Assembly (NCBI RefSeq): GCF_003945595.2
Contig: NW_024104361.1
Span: forward strand, 434,001-498,000
Direction of reading: 5' to 3'
DNA length: 64,000 nucleotides
Source: Pipra filicauda
Taxonomy: Eukaryota > Chordata > Aves > Passeriformes > Pipridae
Made by a program: the position numbers and the translations under genes. Below, piece by piece: positions 24,605 through 37,770 of the stretch. Under the pieces are notes generated by a model. That model was not told the DNA's origin. It did not search any database and saw only the letters and a list, made by a program, of their open reading frames with translations. Each line of letters opens with the position of its first letter. The first letter of the stretch is position 1.

Positions 24605-26034
24605 TGAACGAGCTCTTCCTTCACACAGGGTTAAAAGAGAAAGGCTGTTTGCAGAAAGCCCAGCATCCACACCATTTCCCCAGGCCTGCAGCACCTGCTC
24701 CCACAGCATATAAACCCCTCTGGCTGCCAGGCAGTTGCTCGCCCTGCTGAGGGAGCAGATTTGCACAGTGCTTTTGAGAGTTTTCCACCACAGCAAAACC
24801 ATTTCATGGGCCACAGGCCGCCAACACTTCAGATGTGCCTTGATCCATCAGTCTCGTCCAGCTGGCCTGACACCAGGCGCCCTGTGGGCAAAGGGCTGAG
24901 AGGGGGAACATGTAGCGCTGACTTTTTTACAGCAGGGTCAGAGTCATGTAGAATAAAGGTGGGAGATGAAGCAGAGGAGATCTGGGAGTTAGTTTTTCAG
25001 ATACTCCCTTAAATGCATCCACTTTTCCAACACACAGAGTGAGCAGCTGTGCAGCTCTTAGCCGCTGGCTGGGGTTAAACCATGACAATGTCCTTACAAG
25101 CTCTGGCTGGGCACTAGAAATGTTTATTTTGGTTCATCTGGGGTTGGTCCCTCCACGCCTGCTCACCCCCTCTCCAGTGGTTGGCCAGGCAGAGGACCTC
25201 CACGTGACCTCCCAGGGCAAAGTCACCCAGCAGAAGCTGGTGGAGATGATTAGGATGCTGATGCGTGTGTGCTGTACCCATGCAAATAATGTGGAAAAAC
25301 GGCAGGCAATCTGGCCCAACAGCTGTCTGAAGGTCGGGGAGATGAGGCGACGCAGATGGACTGGGGGGCACCGCGACGGGCATGAGGGCTGGAGCAGCAG
25401 GCAGCTCTGATCTCAGCATCAGCACTAAAACAGCCCTGCCAGCCCTATTTCGGGTCCTGCTTCCCCCCCCTGCATCAAGGTGGGAGCTGACCGCTCCCAT
25501 CAGGAGATATTTCGCTGCTTCCTGCTCCTGTTATAGCTCTGGTCAACCTATTACTCTTAAATAATTCCCTGCTGCTGTTCCTGGTGGCTCTTTTCCCTCT
25601 CCCTGCCTCTCCACCGTGCAGTGGGGCGCGTGAAAGGAGCACTGTGCTCCGCTAAAGCCGGCTCAGACATCCCTCTGCTCCAGGCAAAGGTTCTCCCGCC
25701 GATCCTGTCTCATCACAGGCGGGAAGGAAGGCTCAGTGCCTCTTGATCTCAGAGGTGCTGAGGAACAGAGCTGACATGGATTCCCAGTGCTCTCCTCATC
25801 CCTGGGCTGCCTGGGACAGATTTAAGTCACCTATCCCTGCCTAGGTCTCGCTGCAAGAAACAGCTGCAGGAGCAGAGTCAGAGCAAGTGCCAGCCCCTCA
25901 TCCAGGCCCTGCCGACAGTTCAAACCAGCCCCAGGTTTTGGTTTCTATCCCTGTGCTCCATCTCAGGAGCCATCCCAACCGCCAGACTGGGTCCCTCGCT
26001 TGCATGCCAGCTCTAAATGCTCGCACGGATGTGC

Positions 26035-26325
26035 ACAGACTTCCAATTCCTGTTTTCTTAATTGCACTTTTAATTACATTTATTAATTGCATTACCGCGC
26101 CTCCAAGCCAAGCAATTTCCAATTTTAAAGTTTGATTCTAAAACCTGATAATTTCCCTTTTTAAAATTTCTTTTTTGGTTGAAATTCAGCCCACCTTTCA
26201 ATGAGCTCTCATTAATATGTATCTCCTGTTGCTATCTCTATTAAGTGACCTCCCTCATTATCGGGTGACACTGGCAAACGGCCACCGCAGAGCTATAATT
26301 CAATTGAGGGGCTTTTGAAAACACC
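26035..26325. other. AT-rich unique block with homeodomain-type motifs
   Basis: Contains several TTAATTAC, TTAATTGC and ATTAATATG motifs plus a CAATTGAGG end, without repeat similarity. It resembles conserved intronic enhancers of vertebrates; this is a visual judgement. Confidence 0.3.
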
Positions 26326-26724
26326 ATAAACACAGCTGGAATAGATGCACTATAGGAGCTGGAGAGGAATTCGCTGCTGGATAACCACACTCAGAGCCGA
26401 GAGCGCTTATTCCCGGCAGACACGGCCCAACCCAACGTACGGCGATGAAGAAAGGGACATCACAACCAACAAGCCCACATGGCAATGTGCCATGGTGGGA
26501 GGACAACGGTGAAGCAGCCACACACAGGAAAGGATGCTCTGGCATGCCATGGTATAAAGCTCCTTTGTTTTTCCAGCCCAGAGCTGTCCCATTTCCCACT
26601 GAAGATAACCCTGCCCTTGCCAACATGGAGCTTAGATGACTGATGGATGATGTGGCATCCCCAAAAACTGGGTGCACATGGCTCTGCCACCTCTCCACCA
26701 GTTGCTTCTGCAGCACAGGAGGGG

Positions 26725-26783
26725 AATCCTAAAATGGTTCGGGTTGGGTAGGAAGGGACCTTAAAGATCATCTAGTTCCACCT
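26725..26783 (-). repeat. CR1 LINE tail fragment, reversed
   Basis: AAATGGTTCGGGTTGGGTAG then AGGGACCTTAAAGATCATCT, the last 60 bp of a reversed CR1. Confidence 0.88.
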
Positions 26784-27574
26784 AGCAAAAGCCAATCGTT
26801 TCCCCCTGCCCTGGGAGGGGGTAGAAGGGTGGTGACACAATCACCACTTCACTGACTCAGTGCCCACAGCCAAATTTCATCAGAAAAGCCACATTCCTCT
26901 CCCATTCCCCATGTCCAGCCTTCAAGGAGCAGGCAGGGCCAGAGCAAAGGTTGGGAGGCAGTCTATGCTTCCCTCCTCAGCTGCTATTAGGTCAGTCCCA
27001 GTTTTCGAGACAGCAGATGGGAGCCCAAGATGGTCTAATGAGACGTTTGAAAGTCAGACACAAGTGCCAAGAATGTGAAAACCTGTCAGTCAGAGAGCTC
27101 CTGGCTTCACCAGCACCGTATCACTCCTACTGGTGTGATTTTCCTGCTGGAAGAGGGCGTTTGGAGCCATTTCCCCCTTTGCAAGGGCACCCACGGCAGA
27201 TGGCTCGGTACCCCTTTGGCTGTCCTGCTGCTGGAGATGGTGGGCATGGATCAGGTGGGTCCAGGTGGCCACAGCCAAGGTCTGGACTCCTGCACTGGCA
27301 GAGGTAGCTTTTGCTTAGGGAAGCAAATTGCGGAATCCAGTGAGAGTTTCCACTACCCCTCCCCTCGATATCAAAATTAGAGTCACCAGAGTCATTTACT
27401 GCTATCAGCCAGCATTCACTGTGGGGTGAGAGGAGAAATCCTTTTTCCAATTCCTTCTTGGGGGTGATGCCATAAACCGGACAGATCCTATTTTCTTAAC
27501 ATCCTGTTTTGTTTTGCAGTTGCCACTAACTTCCACTTTCTGGCACCCCGTGGCAGCCCATCAGGTGATGCTCT

Positions 27575-27860
27575 GGATGGCAAATGACTTCCATTAAGGC
27601 AGAGTATTCATACAGTGCATTACAAATGAAACCCTAATGACAGGACACCGACAGTATCGCTCCTACTTGATATTAATTGGGTGCCACTTTCTTTTAATGG
27701 TACATTAATTAATGTGGAATATCAACGGAAGTCCACGACACCCGCATTAATACAAATGAACTCATTATCATCGGTGTTACTACAAGAAATGACAAATAAA
27801 TCTGTAACAGTGGGACACTTCAAATAATAGCCACGAATCATTAGGTATTGTCTTCATTTA
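27575..27860. other. AT-rich unique block, strong enhancer-like look
   Basis: Includes TTGATATTAATTGGGTGCCA, GGTACATTAATTAATGTGG and AACTCATTATCATCGG, with many TAAT cores and no repeat signature. A perfect short palindrome CATTAATTAATG lies inside. Possible conserved non-coding element. Confidence 0.35.
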
Positions 27861-29111
27861 CACAACATATTCCAAATATATACACAAAATCTGTGGATGC
27901 TTATCTAGTCACACGTTCCTCTCCATGCCAGTCCTGTATCTGCTCTTCCCTGGCTCTCAAGCTCTCCTGAGTCACCTTGAAGGATCACCAAGGTGACCAA
28001 GGAGAACTGGGACTTGCTTTCACACCACCTCATCGCCTATCTCCTTCTCTTATCCCAGCACTACTCGCTATGTCCTTCTCTTGAATCTTCAAAAAACCCT
28101 CAGATCTACCACATATGATCCATCTCTTGCCCTCCCATTCTAGCCAGGCAGATAAGAAACCTGCCTGCTTTACCACCTTATTTATTTTACTGCTTATTTA
28201 TCCCCTGTTCTGGTAGAGAAGCTAAAAGTCCCTTTCCCAGCACAGTGCCTCGCTTATGACCACAGGAGGAGCGAGTAAAGTCTCATCAGAAAAGAAGAGA
28301 AACAAGCCCACAACTCTCTTGGAACTCTGGGATTTGAAGGTCCCAAAGATCCATCAAAAAGAAACTCCTGCAAGAGCAGGTATCACCCTCAACACAAGCG
28401 AAAGCAAATGCATACAGCTGTGCTGACATAAAAAACACTTCCCTGTCTTCCCAGGCATGGCTTCATTACCAGAGGAGGGATCGATACCGGTTCAGCTCGG
28501 GTCTCATCAGGCTTTGCTCGGTGCTGAAACAGCAAATTCCAGCATGAAGCTCTTCTGTCGAGACATGTCTGGAGTGTGGGTACCCTCTCCCACGAGAGCT
28601 GGCCCCCCAACTCCCTGTCTCCCACCGCCACAGGAAGAGGGGACAGTTACACGCCTGGGACAATGGAATGTGCAGGGAACAGCATTTTAAAATACAGTCT
28701 GTGAAGACTGACTCGTTCTCGAACTGCAGGAACAGCCAGGAAGGAGCAAGACCAAGTGAATTAGACTTACAAAAAAGACAGGGAAGCTTGCAATGCCAAG
28801 GAGGAGGATATGGGAAGAAAAGCATCGAGTCTCCCAGTTCATGCTGCATCCCAGTGTGACAACATAAGGAATGGCATGTGCCCCACGCTCCAAACTCCTC
28901 TCTGCTGTCAGCCACACTATGAAAGATGGGTTTATCAACACACGACACCCCACCTTTACCTCTTTTGACCCAAAATCTGCCTGCTACACATTGAATCCAT
29001 GTGCAGAACAGCTTTGCCTCATTGTTGCCATCAGTGCCACCCTCACGGAGAGGGTGAGGCACCCTGAGGACAGCACCTGCCCTCTGCTACAAGCAGATGA
29101 TGCTCATCTTT

Positions 29112-29342
29112 AAACTAAAAGAGGAGAGATTTAACTTAGATGTTGCTCAGAGGGTGGTGAGGCCCTGGCACATGTTCCCAGAGAAGCTGTGGCTGCCCCA
29201 TCCCTGGAAGTATCCAAGGCCAGGTTGGACAGGGCTTGGAGCAACCTGGGCTAGTGGAAGGTGTCCCTGCCCATGGCAGGGGGTGAAACTAGATGAGCTT
29301 TAAGGTCCCTTCCAACCCAAACCATTTGGGGATTCTGTGATC
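29112..29342 (+). repeat. CR1 LINE 3' fragment
   Basis: Runs from GGAGAGATTTAACTTAGATG through GGTGGTGAGGCCCTGGCACA to CCATTTGGGGATTCTGTGAT. Confidence 0.93.
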
Positions 29343-32300
29343 TTCCCCTGCACACACAGCTGTTTTTTTCACACCTTCTTAAGAGAGTAAGTGGTTTTTT
29401 TCCACCTGGGAAGAGCAGAGACCTCAGCCTGCAGCCCTGGCAGGAAAACTTGTGCAAGAGCTCCAAGGTACACTGTGAATAAGCTCCTGGTCCCCAGAGA
29501 AGGTGCCTGAGCATGGAGCATAAGGAGTCAACCTGCCTCAAAAGAAGAAGAAAAGGCACAAGTGGGAGCACAGAAAGGTTTGGAAAGCGAAGCAGCACCT
29601 TCTGTTGGGGCAGTCACTGATGTCCATCTCTGGAAGAAGGAAAGAGTATCCTTCATAACTAAACAGAGACTGAGGACTAACATTCAAAATTTACTGTGAC
29701 TGTGCCAACCACAACCACACAGCCCCACACAGCAGGTATTTGTGAAGTGGAAAGGTAATAGCAAAAAAAGGGCCAATAAAGTCACCAGCCTCTTGAGGAC
29801 AGGGAGAGAGGCACATAATCCTCACCTCTGGCTACAGCACGGGAAGTTATAAAGCATCATTCACCTCGTAACTTTCCCAAGAGTGTCACGTTTGGCACCA
29901 GGTTAAAAGATTTAGATCCTACCCCTGAGGAAAGGCTGAACAGATCTGCTCCCAGCACCGCCCTCGGCGAGGCTGAGGTTTTCCATGCACGTGATGGGGA
30001 AAAGGCTGCTTGGAAAAGGATTTTTCTGAGGTACTGCCTTCCTTGCTTCGCACTCCTCCAGCTCATTTCCTTGCAAGGCTCTGTGACAGGAGCATCCCGT
30101 GTTCAGGAGCGATGCAGCTGAGCTCCTGGAGCAAGAGGAAGGGATGCAAACCATGGGATGCAGCTGTGTAGCCACATGGCCAGTGCTCTTCTATCCTGGT
30201 CAGAAACATGCCCTCCCAAGCTGCAATTAAAACACACAGGGCTCATTTGCAGCATTAAAACTGTTGGAATCATTCACCTTCGGGGTTGTTTTGGTTTGGT
30301 TTTGCTTTCCTCTAATCTAGGCTGGGATCTTGGAGCATCAGCTGGGATGTTGTGCTGCTTCCCTGTCCAGCAGGATTCCTAATGAAAAGGCTTTTCCCAG
30401 AGGACTCAGCTCACCGTCTGCATTGACTGGCATGTCAGGGTGAATTAAAGGAGCAGTGTTTTGGAATTCTCTTCAGTCACTCCAGGTCAAAGAGCCTTCA
30501 GCTCAGGGTAGCATCTGCCCAGAGGGAAACAGGCACAAACCCAGCTTAATCCCCTCAAACCTTGCAGGAGGAATGGGGTTAAGTCTATTCTTCTCACATG
30601 GATCACTTCAGTTCTCCTCTTCCCTTGGCTTTGCCCTCATTCACCACTAAGAAAACAGATTATTTTCCCAACTCTGTTTCTTTAGCAACTCTGGCTTATA
30701 GGTTACAAATTTAAACAAAACTCACAATAATTACAAATAAATCAGTTTCCCCTCTCTTCTTCTACTGTTTCACACCTTCACTCACCTCCTTGTCATCACC
30801 TCATTGCCAATGTCTGGCAGGAACCCGCTGTCTGTCAGTCTTAGGCAAGCTCAAGTCTCCAAGCCCACCAAAGATTCCCTCTCCATCCCCTTCACTCTTG
30901 GAAAACCCTAGGAAAGCAAAGGCAAAAAGCCCCAAAGCTGAGGTGAGTGCTCTGCACCCCAGAAGTGCCAAACTCTCCTTCAGCTGCCCTGAAGCTGCGA
31001 ATGAGGCACATCAGCACAAAGGCTGCAGGAGCTGCTTTGGAAGAGGTGGCTCCAAAGAGAGCAGGTGCTGGCAACAAGCTGATACCCTGGAGACACCACA
31101 GCTTTAAATACCTGCTCCTGCTGTCACAGCCAGCTTTGAGCCATGAAATCAGCTGGTTTTGCTCCTAAATCCCTGAGCAACAACCCGAGCAGGAGGTGGG
31201 GTGACCTTTCAAGCTGACGAGACAGCGTGAGCTGCAGAGGGCACGGCGGGAACATCTGCAAGGGACAGGGTCAGGGCTGGTCACCTCATCGGTTAAATCA
31301 CAGCACAGACACCCTGTTTCTAACGACAGTTTTCAAAAGCACAGCTTATCGAGTAGACCCACAAAAGAAATCATGTTGGACATGGCTTAGGCGCATCATC
31401 ACGTTAAAAATAACAACTTTTCTCCTTTTCTCTCTTACTTCCTAAACCTCTCATCCCCAAGAGCAATGCAAGGCACCCTGAAACACCAGGAATCTTCTCC
31501 TAAAACCTGAGCTTCCCTTCAAACTCCCCCCTAAGCTTGATTTGGAGAGGGATGGTAGCAAAACACCCAAAAACCTGTTTTTTTCTGCAATTCCAAGTAT
31601 CTGCCCGAGGCCTCATAAACTCTATGTTGAGGCATACAATTTTTCTCTTTAATTTCTTCTGGTGTTGCCAAAGGAACCAGACTTTACAATCCAGCCCAAA
31701 GAACCGAGCACACTGTGAAGTCACATCAGCAGAGGGGTCAAAGCAATCAATCGGTGACACCAATTGTGTCAAGGAGATTTTAAAAATACCTTAAGTGGTT
31801 TTAAGAAATACCCGGTGTTTTATTATAAAAGCACTCGGTGCGTTGATTTTTTTGTTTTAACAGGGCCCCAATCTCTGAGTGCCCCTGGTAACATCACAAG
31901 AACCAAGGCAATGGGGTCCTACAGCCTAACCACAGCACCTCCTGCAGGGATAATAAACCACTAAAAGGCTTAGAAAGCACCAGCGTGGACAGTACATTCC
32001 AGCAAGGGATCTCTGTTTTAAAGAACAGAAAAGTGGGGGAAAAGGAGAAAGAGAGAGAAAACAGAAGGGAGAAGGAAAGAAGCTGCATTTTGACCCTTTC
32101 CTAGAAACACAGGGAGACAACTCCCTCCTTCCCTCTGCCAGTTCATCACGTCTTTTTGCAACCAGCAGAGGAGATCCCAGCTCTGCCAACACCCTCACCA
32201 GATCCAAGGAATTAACTTAAACTTTTGGCATTACCTGAGGGGGAAAAAAAAAACCCTCAAACCCACACAACCCTGCAAAGCCTTCCTTGCTGAAACCATT

Positions 32301-33574
32301 CCCTTTCAGACACCGCGTTCGGTCCCAGCCATTTCCTGAGTGCTGACATCCCTCCAGCAGAGTCAGACCAAGCCTTGTCACATCACCACTGGCTGAGGGT
32401 GAGGGCTGGAAAAGAGTCAGGCTTATTTACCAGGGCAGGGAACAAACAACTCTGCATCCCCCCGAGCCCTCCTGCTACAGCTCCCGCTCCCCTTCCCGCG
32501 CTGATTGCAGCCCCCTGTCCTTCTGCTGATTGCAGCTGATGGTCCTGGCTGGGTTTTGCCCTTCCAGACCAGCCCCTCAATTATCAGGGTCTGGTTTTTA
32601 TAAGAGGTTTGGGTTTTTGACTGTTTTTTTAGTCCAGCTCGCGAGTTTATTTTTTGCTTGGGCTCTTTTCCTTCCCTGTCTGGATGCGCTGATGGATTTT
32701 GGCGCTTGCCAGAATTCAGCAAAACCAGGCTTGCTGGGTAGTATTAACTTCTAACCCCCGTGTAAAAATAGCTGCAATAAAGCAGAGTGAATAATATCAG
32801 CTTCACCTAATGTAACTTTGATTAAAAAGCGCTGCCCTCTTCATCACTCCTGGGTGGTAACTCCAGAGAAATGTCCTTCCCGAGGGCTGGAAAGCCAGCA
32901 AGGTCTGGGAGACGATAGTCAGTATGACACTGGCACATTCCAGGGCTGTTGCTGAGCCCTACAGGGAAAGTGGAGGGAGCAAACTCAGAGGAAAAGTCGA
33001 CAAAACAGGGGAAAAAGGCAGATTCCTGCCCCTCTGGGTAGCAAGGCAGCCCACAGGCACTTCCAACTTCAGCCTGGCTACAGGATCAAAGCACTGAGGT
33101 CCACTGCAAAAAAGCCTCATCCCTTCCCTTGGAAGATGCAAAAACCTCCACGTATTTAATTATTCTCCTCTTCACTCCTGGTGCCGGCAGACTGTGGCAG
33201 GAGCTGTTTTGTTACACATGCAGGAGGAGGCAGAGAAGGTTTTAATTTCACGCCATGCACCAGGCGCTGCAATTTTGGACACTGTTTGTTATCTGACTTC
33301 TGGCCCTATCTCTGGTCCCGGCGCTCCTCAGGCAGCCGCGGCCAGTTGGCTTTTTAATTTATTCTCTGCTAGGATGGGGATTCTGTTCAAGTGAGAGCCC
33401 TCACTGCCCAGCCATGCTGCTTTAATAACAAAATGCCTTCAGGTTTGGAGGTGCGACGTTGTGCCAGGTTAAATACAACCACTGCCACTTCTGGGGGGCT
33501 GCGGCTCCTGTCTCCTGAAGGAAACCCCACGGCTGCAAATCATCCTTCCCTTCTGCTTTTGCCCACCCAGAAAG

Positions 33575-33590
33575 AAAAAAAAAAAAAAAA
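33575..33590 (+). repeat. PolyA run (16 A)
   Basis: A homopolymer of 16 A preceded by AGAAAG. There is no obvious retroposed gene upstream. Confidence 0.8.
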
Positions 33591-33689
33591 TCACCTAAAA
33601 TGGGACTAAAACCGTTTCTCACATCTCTCCCTTCCCAGATGGGTGAACCATAACCCCAAATCAAAGGACGACCTTCTGGAGAGTGAGAG

Positions 33690-34085
33690 GAATCACACAA
33701 TGGTTTGGGTTGGAAGGGACCCTACAGACCATCTAGTTCCGTCCCCCTGCCATGGACAGGGACACCTTCCACTAGCCCAGGTTGCTTCAAGCCCTGTCCA
33801 ACCTGGCCTTGGACACTTCCAGGGATGGAGCATCCACAGCTTCTCTGGGCAACCTGTGCCAGGGCCTCAGCACCCTCACAGGGAAGAATTTCTTCCCAAT
33901 ATCCCATTTAACTCTGCCCTCTGGCAGTGGGAAGCCATTCCCCCTTGTCCTGTCATTCCAGGCCCTTGTCAAAAGCCCTTCTCCCACTCTTTTGTAGCCC
34001 CTTCAGGTACTGGGTGGGGCTCATTCCCAAGCAGAGCACTGAGGATGACCTGGAAAACAGCTGCCCTCAACTCTCCAGGCTGAAT
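33690..34085 (-). repeat. CR1 LINE, 395-bp reversed copy
   Basis: Collinear with a reversed CR1 3' end: CACAATGGTTTGGGTTGGAA, CCACTAGCCCAGGTTGCTTC, GGGAAGAATTTCTTCCCAAT, GGAAGCCATTCCCCCTTGTC and AACTCTCCAGGCTGAAT. Confidence 0.94.
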
Positions 34086-35656
34086 CCTTTGCCCAGCAGC
34101 CAGGTGAAGGATTTCCTACATTTTTGGCATGAGCAAAAAGCAAGGCATAAAAGTCAGAGGTGGGGAAGCCACAGCATCCCTCATGCGTTGGATGATCAAA
34201 AAAAAAAAACCCCAACACAGGGTGAGCACCTTTGAGATTATCACACCCCAGGGAAACTCTCCCTAAAGTTTCTGTTGTGTAAGCCTTCTTCCCAAACCCT
34301 GACACCCCCTCTCTTTCTTCCAGGGTGGTTTGTCAATATAGAGCTTAGATCTCCGGCAAAGGACTTGGGATGTAAGAAATCAAGAGCAAGTAATTGCTGC
34401 GTGAAAATGACAGCGCAGCGATTTACACAGACTAGACCAGACTGTGGAATACCAAGAGGCAGCCAACAGCGGAGAATCAATACCTCCCAAGAGGTGGGAT
34501 TATTAGGGAGACAAAGGGGCTTGAAAGATCCATAAGTGCCTGATGACTGACTATTTCCAAAACAGTTTGCTGAATGAGAATTGCCTTCGCAAAGATGCCG
34601 GGCCCACTCCAAGGGTGAGCCTGGGGATGCTGGCACACCTCTGCCAGGAACTGAGAAGTCTGGCAGCAAAACACGGCTGTCCCATCACCCCATGCCTTCC
34701 CCCGAGACCCCCCACTGCAAAAGGGAGCTCTCCTCTTTCTAAGGTGCTCTCTGCTCTGAGGGTGAAAGTGGCAGTAACATCCCAACAGGGATTTAGGTAA
34801 AGCCACCTCTGGCATTTTGGCCTCTGCACTGGCATTTCCATCAGAAATGCAGCAAAAAGAGGCAGTAGGAGGAAATGAAGGGTTACAATTCTTCTTATCC
34901 AAAGCATCCCTGCAGCCATTAACAAACCACATTTGTGAATTCCCCTTCTTCCCTAAAAAAGGCAGTCTCATGTTCCATCAGCACCTTTTAAATCACAATC
35001 TCCACACTGTACCCACACACAAGGTCCATCCCACAGAGACTTCAACATCCCCCAAAAATGATGAGTAGATCTGTTTTACACCTCTCCATAAAGCCCCAGG
35101 GAGACACCAGGATTGCCTCCAGCACTCCCAAGTGACAATGGCTACTGTTTTCAGCCCCAGGAGAGTCCGTTTCCCACAGGAGTCATCCCGTTCTCCAGGG
35201 ACAGCCGCACATCCAAGCAGCCAGGACGCCAACATAGGACAACATCACTTCTCCTGCTGCAGCAGCTGTACACCTGCCAAACCATCCTTAGGATCAGTCT
35301 CCTGGAAAACAGGATTTGCCCTCTGGACACGAACAGGGAGCTCATTTTTAACAAGGATGCCTCTGGGCATTCCAGCTTTCCACTGAGTGCAGGTTGCAGA
35401 CACCCAGCAGCTCTCTGCCAAGATCAGGCTGCTGAAAACACAGCCTGAAAGCTGCTCTCAGTGACTTGGGGGAAACTCATGTTCAAAGTACTGAGTATGT
35501 TTAAATACAAAAGTTCCTCCCGGATGAAAGCAGCCAGGAGGCCCAGGAGTCTTGTTTTCTCAGAGGATTTTTAAGTTCACAGCATATCTGGGTAGGCAAA
35601 ATGAGTGAAAACCAGAAGAACTGTCTCCTCTCTGACCATTGTGTAGCTCCAGCCCG

Positions 35657-35676
35657 TTTATTTATTTATTTATTTA
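35657..35676 (+). repeat. TTTA microsatellite, five units
   Basis: Five perfect TTTA units. Confidence 0.9.
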
Positions 35677-35756
35677 AAACTATTTTTTTCAAAGGTGAAA
35701 ATATAAATAACATTTTCTTTTAGGAGGAGAGAGAAGGGAAACCACAGCACAAGCAA

Positions 35757-35767
35757 GGGGGGGGGGG
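35757..35767 (+). repeat. 11-G run
   Basis: Uninterrupted G run followed by AGGTGAGG. Confidence 0.85.
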
Positions 35768-36833
35768 AGGTGAGGAAAAGCCTGAAAGAGCAATTTTTGA
35801 AATGTCATCAGGCAAGAGTTTGCCCAGGGACAGCTTGGATGTACCATTTCTTTTTCAAAGGAGGGTAAAAAGAGGAGTTATATCTCTGGGTTAGCACCAC
35901 TTAGTTCATCAGGCAGACTGCATAGTAGGAAAAGAGTAATGCTCTCCAAAACCTTTATCCAGCAGAGTTTCTTCTATTAGTGTTTATTTTTTATTAAATG
36001 TTAGAAGAATGAAAGATTTTTTGTTTGTTTGTTTAATTGAAGGAGTTATTCGCTAGCACTTAGCTCAGGCCAGAGAAGGAGGGTCAAAAAATAAGGATGC
36101 ATTAGCCCTCTTGGACAGGAATAGAGATGGAGCTGCACGTGCAGCCTCCAGCTCAGAGAAGCTTTGGCACACCTGGCTCAGCACCACCAGCGCCACAGCC
36201 AGCCCTTGGAGCTCTTCTGGGAGCTGGAAGGATGGGGAAGCCCAGGGATAAGGGATAGAGGATGGGAGGAGCAGAGAAATGGAGACAGCAGGAGAAAACT
36301 CCTTCCTCGCCACTCCTGGCACCCTACGCTGGCTGAGCTGAACCTTTTGCACTACTAAATCTTGCTTCCTCCAGCATCCCACCCCTGTCTGTGCCAGAAG
36401 GCATTTATTGGGTCCACCTACCTTCACTGTGAGTTTAAAAGCACAAAAACCAACAAAAGGTGTCCTCAAACCAGAAAACCAATGAAAGAGACCTGTAAGG
36501 AAGCCCAACAGCCCCAACAAGCCACAAGATATCTGCTGTTACCAAAATCCTATCCCTCTCCCAACGCCTGGACAAGAGGCAGCGAATGAACATCCAGCAG
36601 CAAGAGATGTGGGTTATTTTGGGCCAAAAAGAATGAATGCCAGAGTTGGAACAGCGTAATTGTGTCAGCCAAATAACTGCAGTGATGTTGGTTCTGGAAA
36701 TGCTGTGCCCAAGGCAGAACTTCATGGAATAGCACAAGCTCCCAGCACAGGTAGTGGGAGCAGCCCCCCAACAACAGCACACCACTCCTCTGCTGTGCCC
36801 TACCAGCACTCCAAAATGAAAGCCACCTCACAC

Positions 36834-37048
36834 AAAATCATGGAATTATTGAGGTTGGAAGAGCCCTCTAAAATCATCAAGTCCAACCACTCTCCCAGCA
36901 CTGCCAAGGCCACCACTCACCCATGTCCCCTCGTGCCACATCCACACATCTTTTAAATCCCTTCAGGGATGGTGACTCCAACACTGCCCTGGGCAGCTGT
37001 GCCAGGGCTGGACAACCCTTTCAGTGAAGAATTTTTTTCTAATATACA
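36834..37048 (-). repeat. CR1 LINE fragment, reversed
   Basis: AATCATGGAATTATTGAGGT, GAGCCCTCTAAAATCATCAA and CACTGCCAAGGCCACCACTC, ending in AGTGAAGAATTTTTTTCTAA; same subfamily as 11727. Confidence 0.92.
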
Positions 37049-37594
37049 ATCTCTACACCCACTGAAGCAAAACACTGAAGCCAAAGAAAAATTCACCTGG
37101 CTGAGGATAACCCAGAAGTATTAAGGCTGCAGCCTAAGTGCACATAGAGCTATAAATAAAAAGAAGAGAGGACTTTCGATATCTTGATGTAGTTCTTGTT
37201 CTGAGCACATTCAGTTTACTTGGTTCGACTTAAGTAGGAAATTTAAAAAAAAGCACCTTGTCAAAGCTGTGATGAGGAGGAGGATCTGGGGGTGAGGGGG
37301 GTGAACGATGCCCGTTAATCACCCATTGCAACCAACTCCCAAGGGGTGAGAGCAGAAATTCCAGCTTGGCACGGGTGCAGGATTCAACCCCACGCTCTGC
37401 TGGTGCCCACCTGCTCTGCCAGCAAAATCCCATTAAAATGCAACAAGCAAAATAATGTTTCAAGAACACATCTACTTCAAAACAGCTGCACCCGGCAAAC
37501 ATTATGTGGCCTAAGACTCAAATGCTGCTCTTCTTCCCATCAGTCAGGCTCGGTGAAGGATTTGCTGTGTGGGTTTTGTTTTGTTTATTACTTC

Positions 37595-37770
37595 TAATGA
37601 CTTTCTCATTATCATTTTGCTGTGAAACATAAACGATGGTTATGGGAGAAATCATATTATTTGGATGGCTTTATTAAATTAGAGAGCAAATCTGTGTGTA
37701 TTTCTGGCTCAGGATAAATGTTTGAACTTTGAGAGGCCAAAATTCATTTTCACACAAAGCCATTTTCGGA
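37595..37770. other. AT-rich unique block
   Basis: TCTAATGACTTTCTCATTAT, GGCTTTATTAAATTAGAGAG and AGGATAAATGTTTGAAC segments without repeat similarity; possible conserved element. Confidence 0.22.

Noticed and set aside
25050..25100. Phrase GCTGGGGTTAAACCATGACA, similar to an end of songbird retroelements; AACCATGACAATCC recurs near 50831
   Set aside because: Too short, with no matching element on either side; possibly an LTR relic but not supportable.
33540..33600. PolyA run as the tail of a processed pseudogene
   Set aside because: No reading frame, target duplication or gene-like sequence precedes it.
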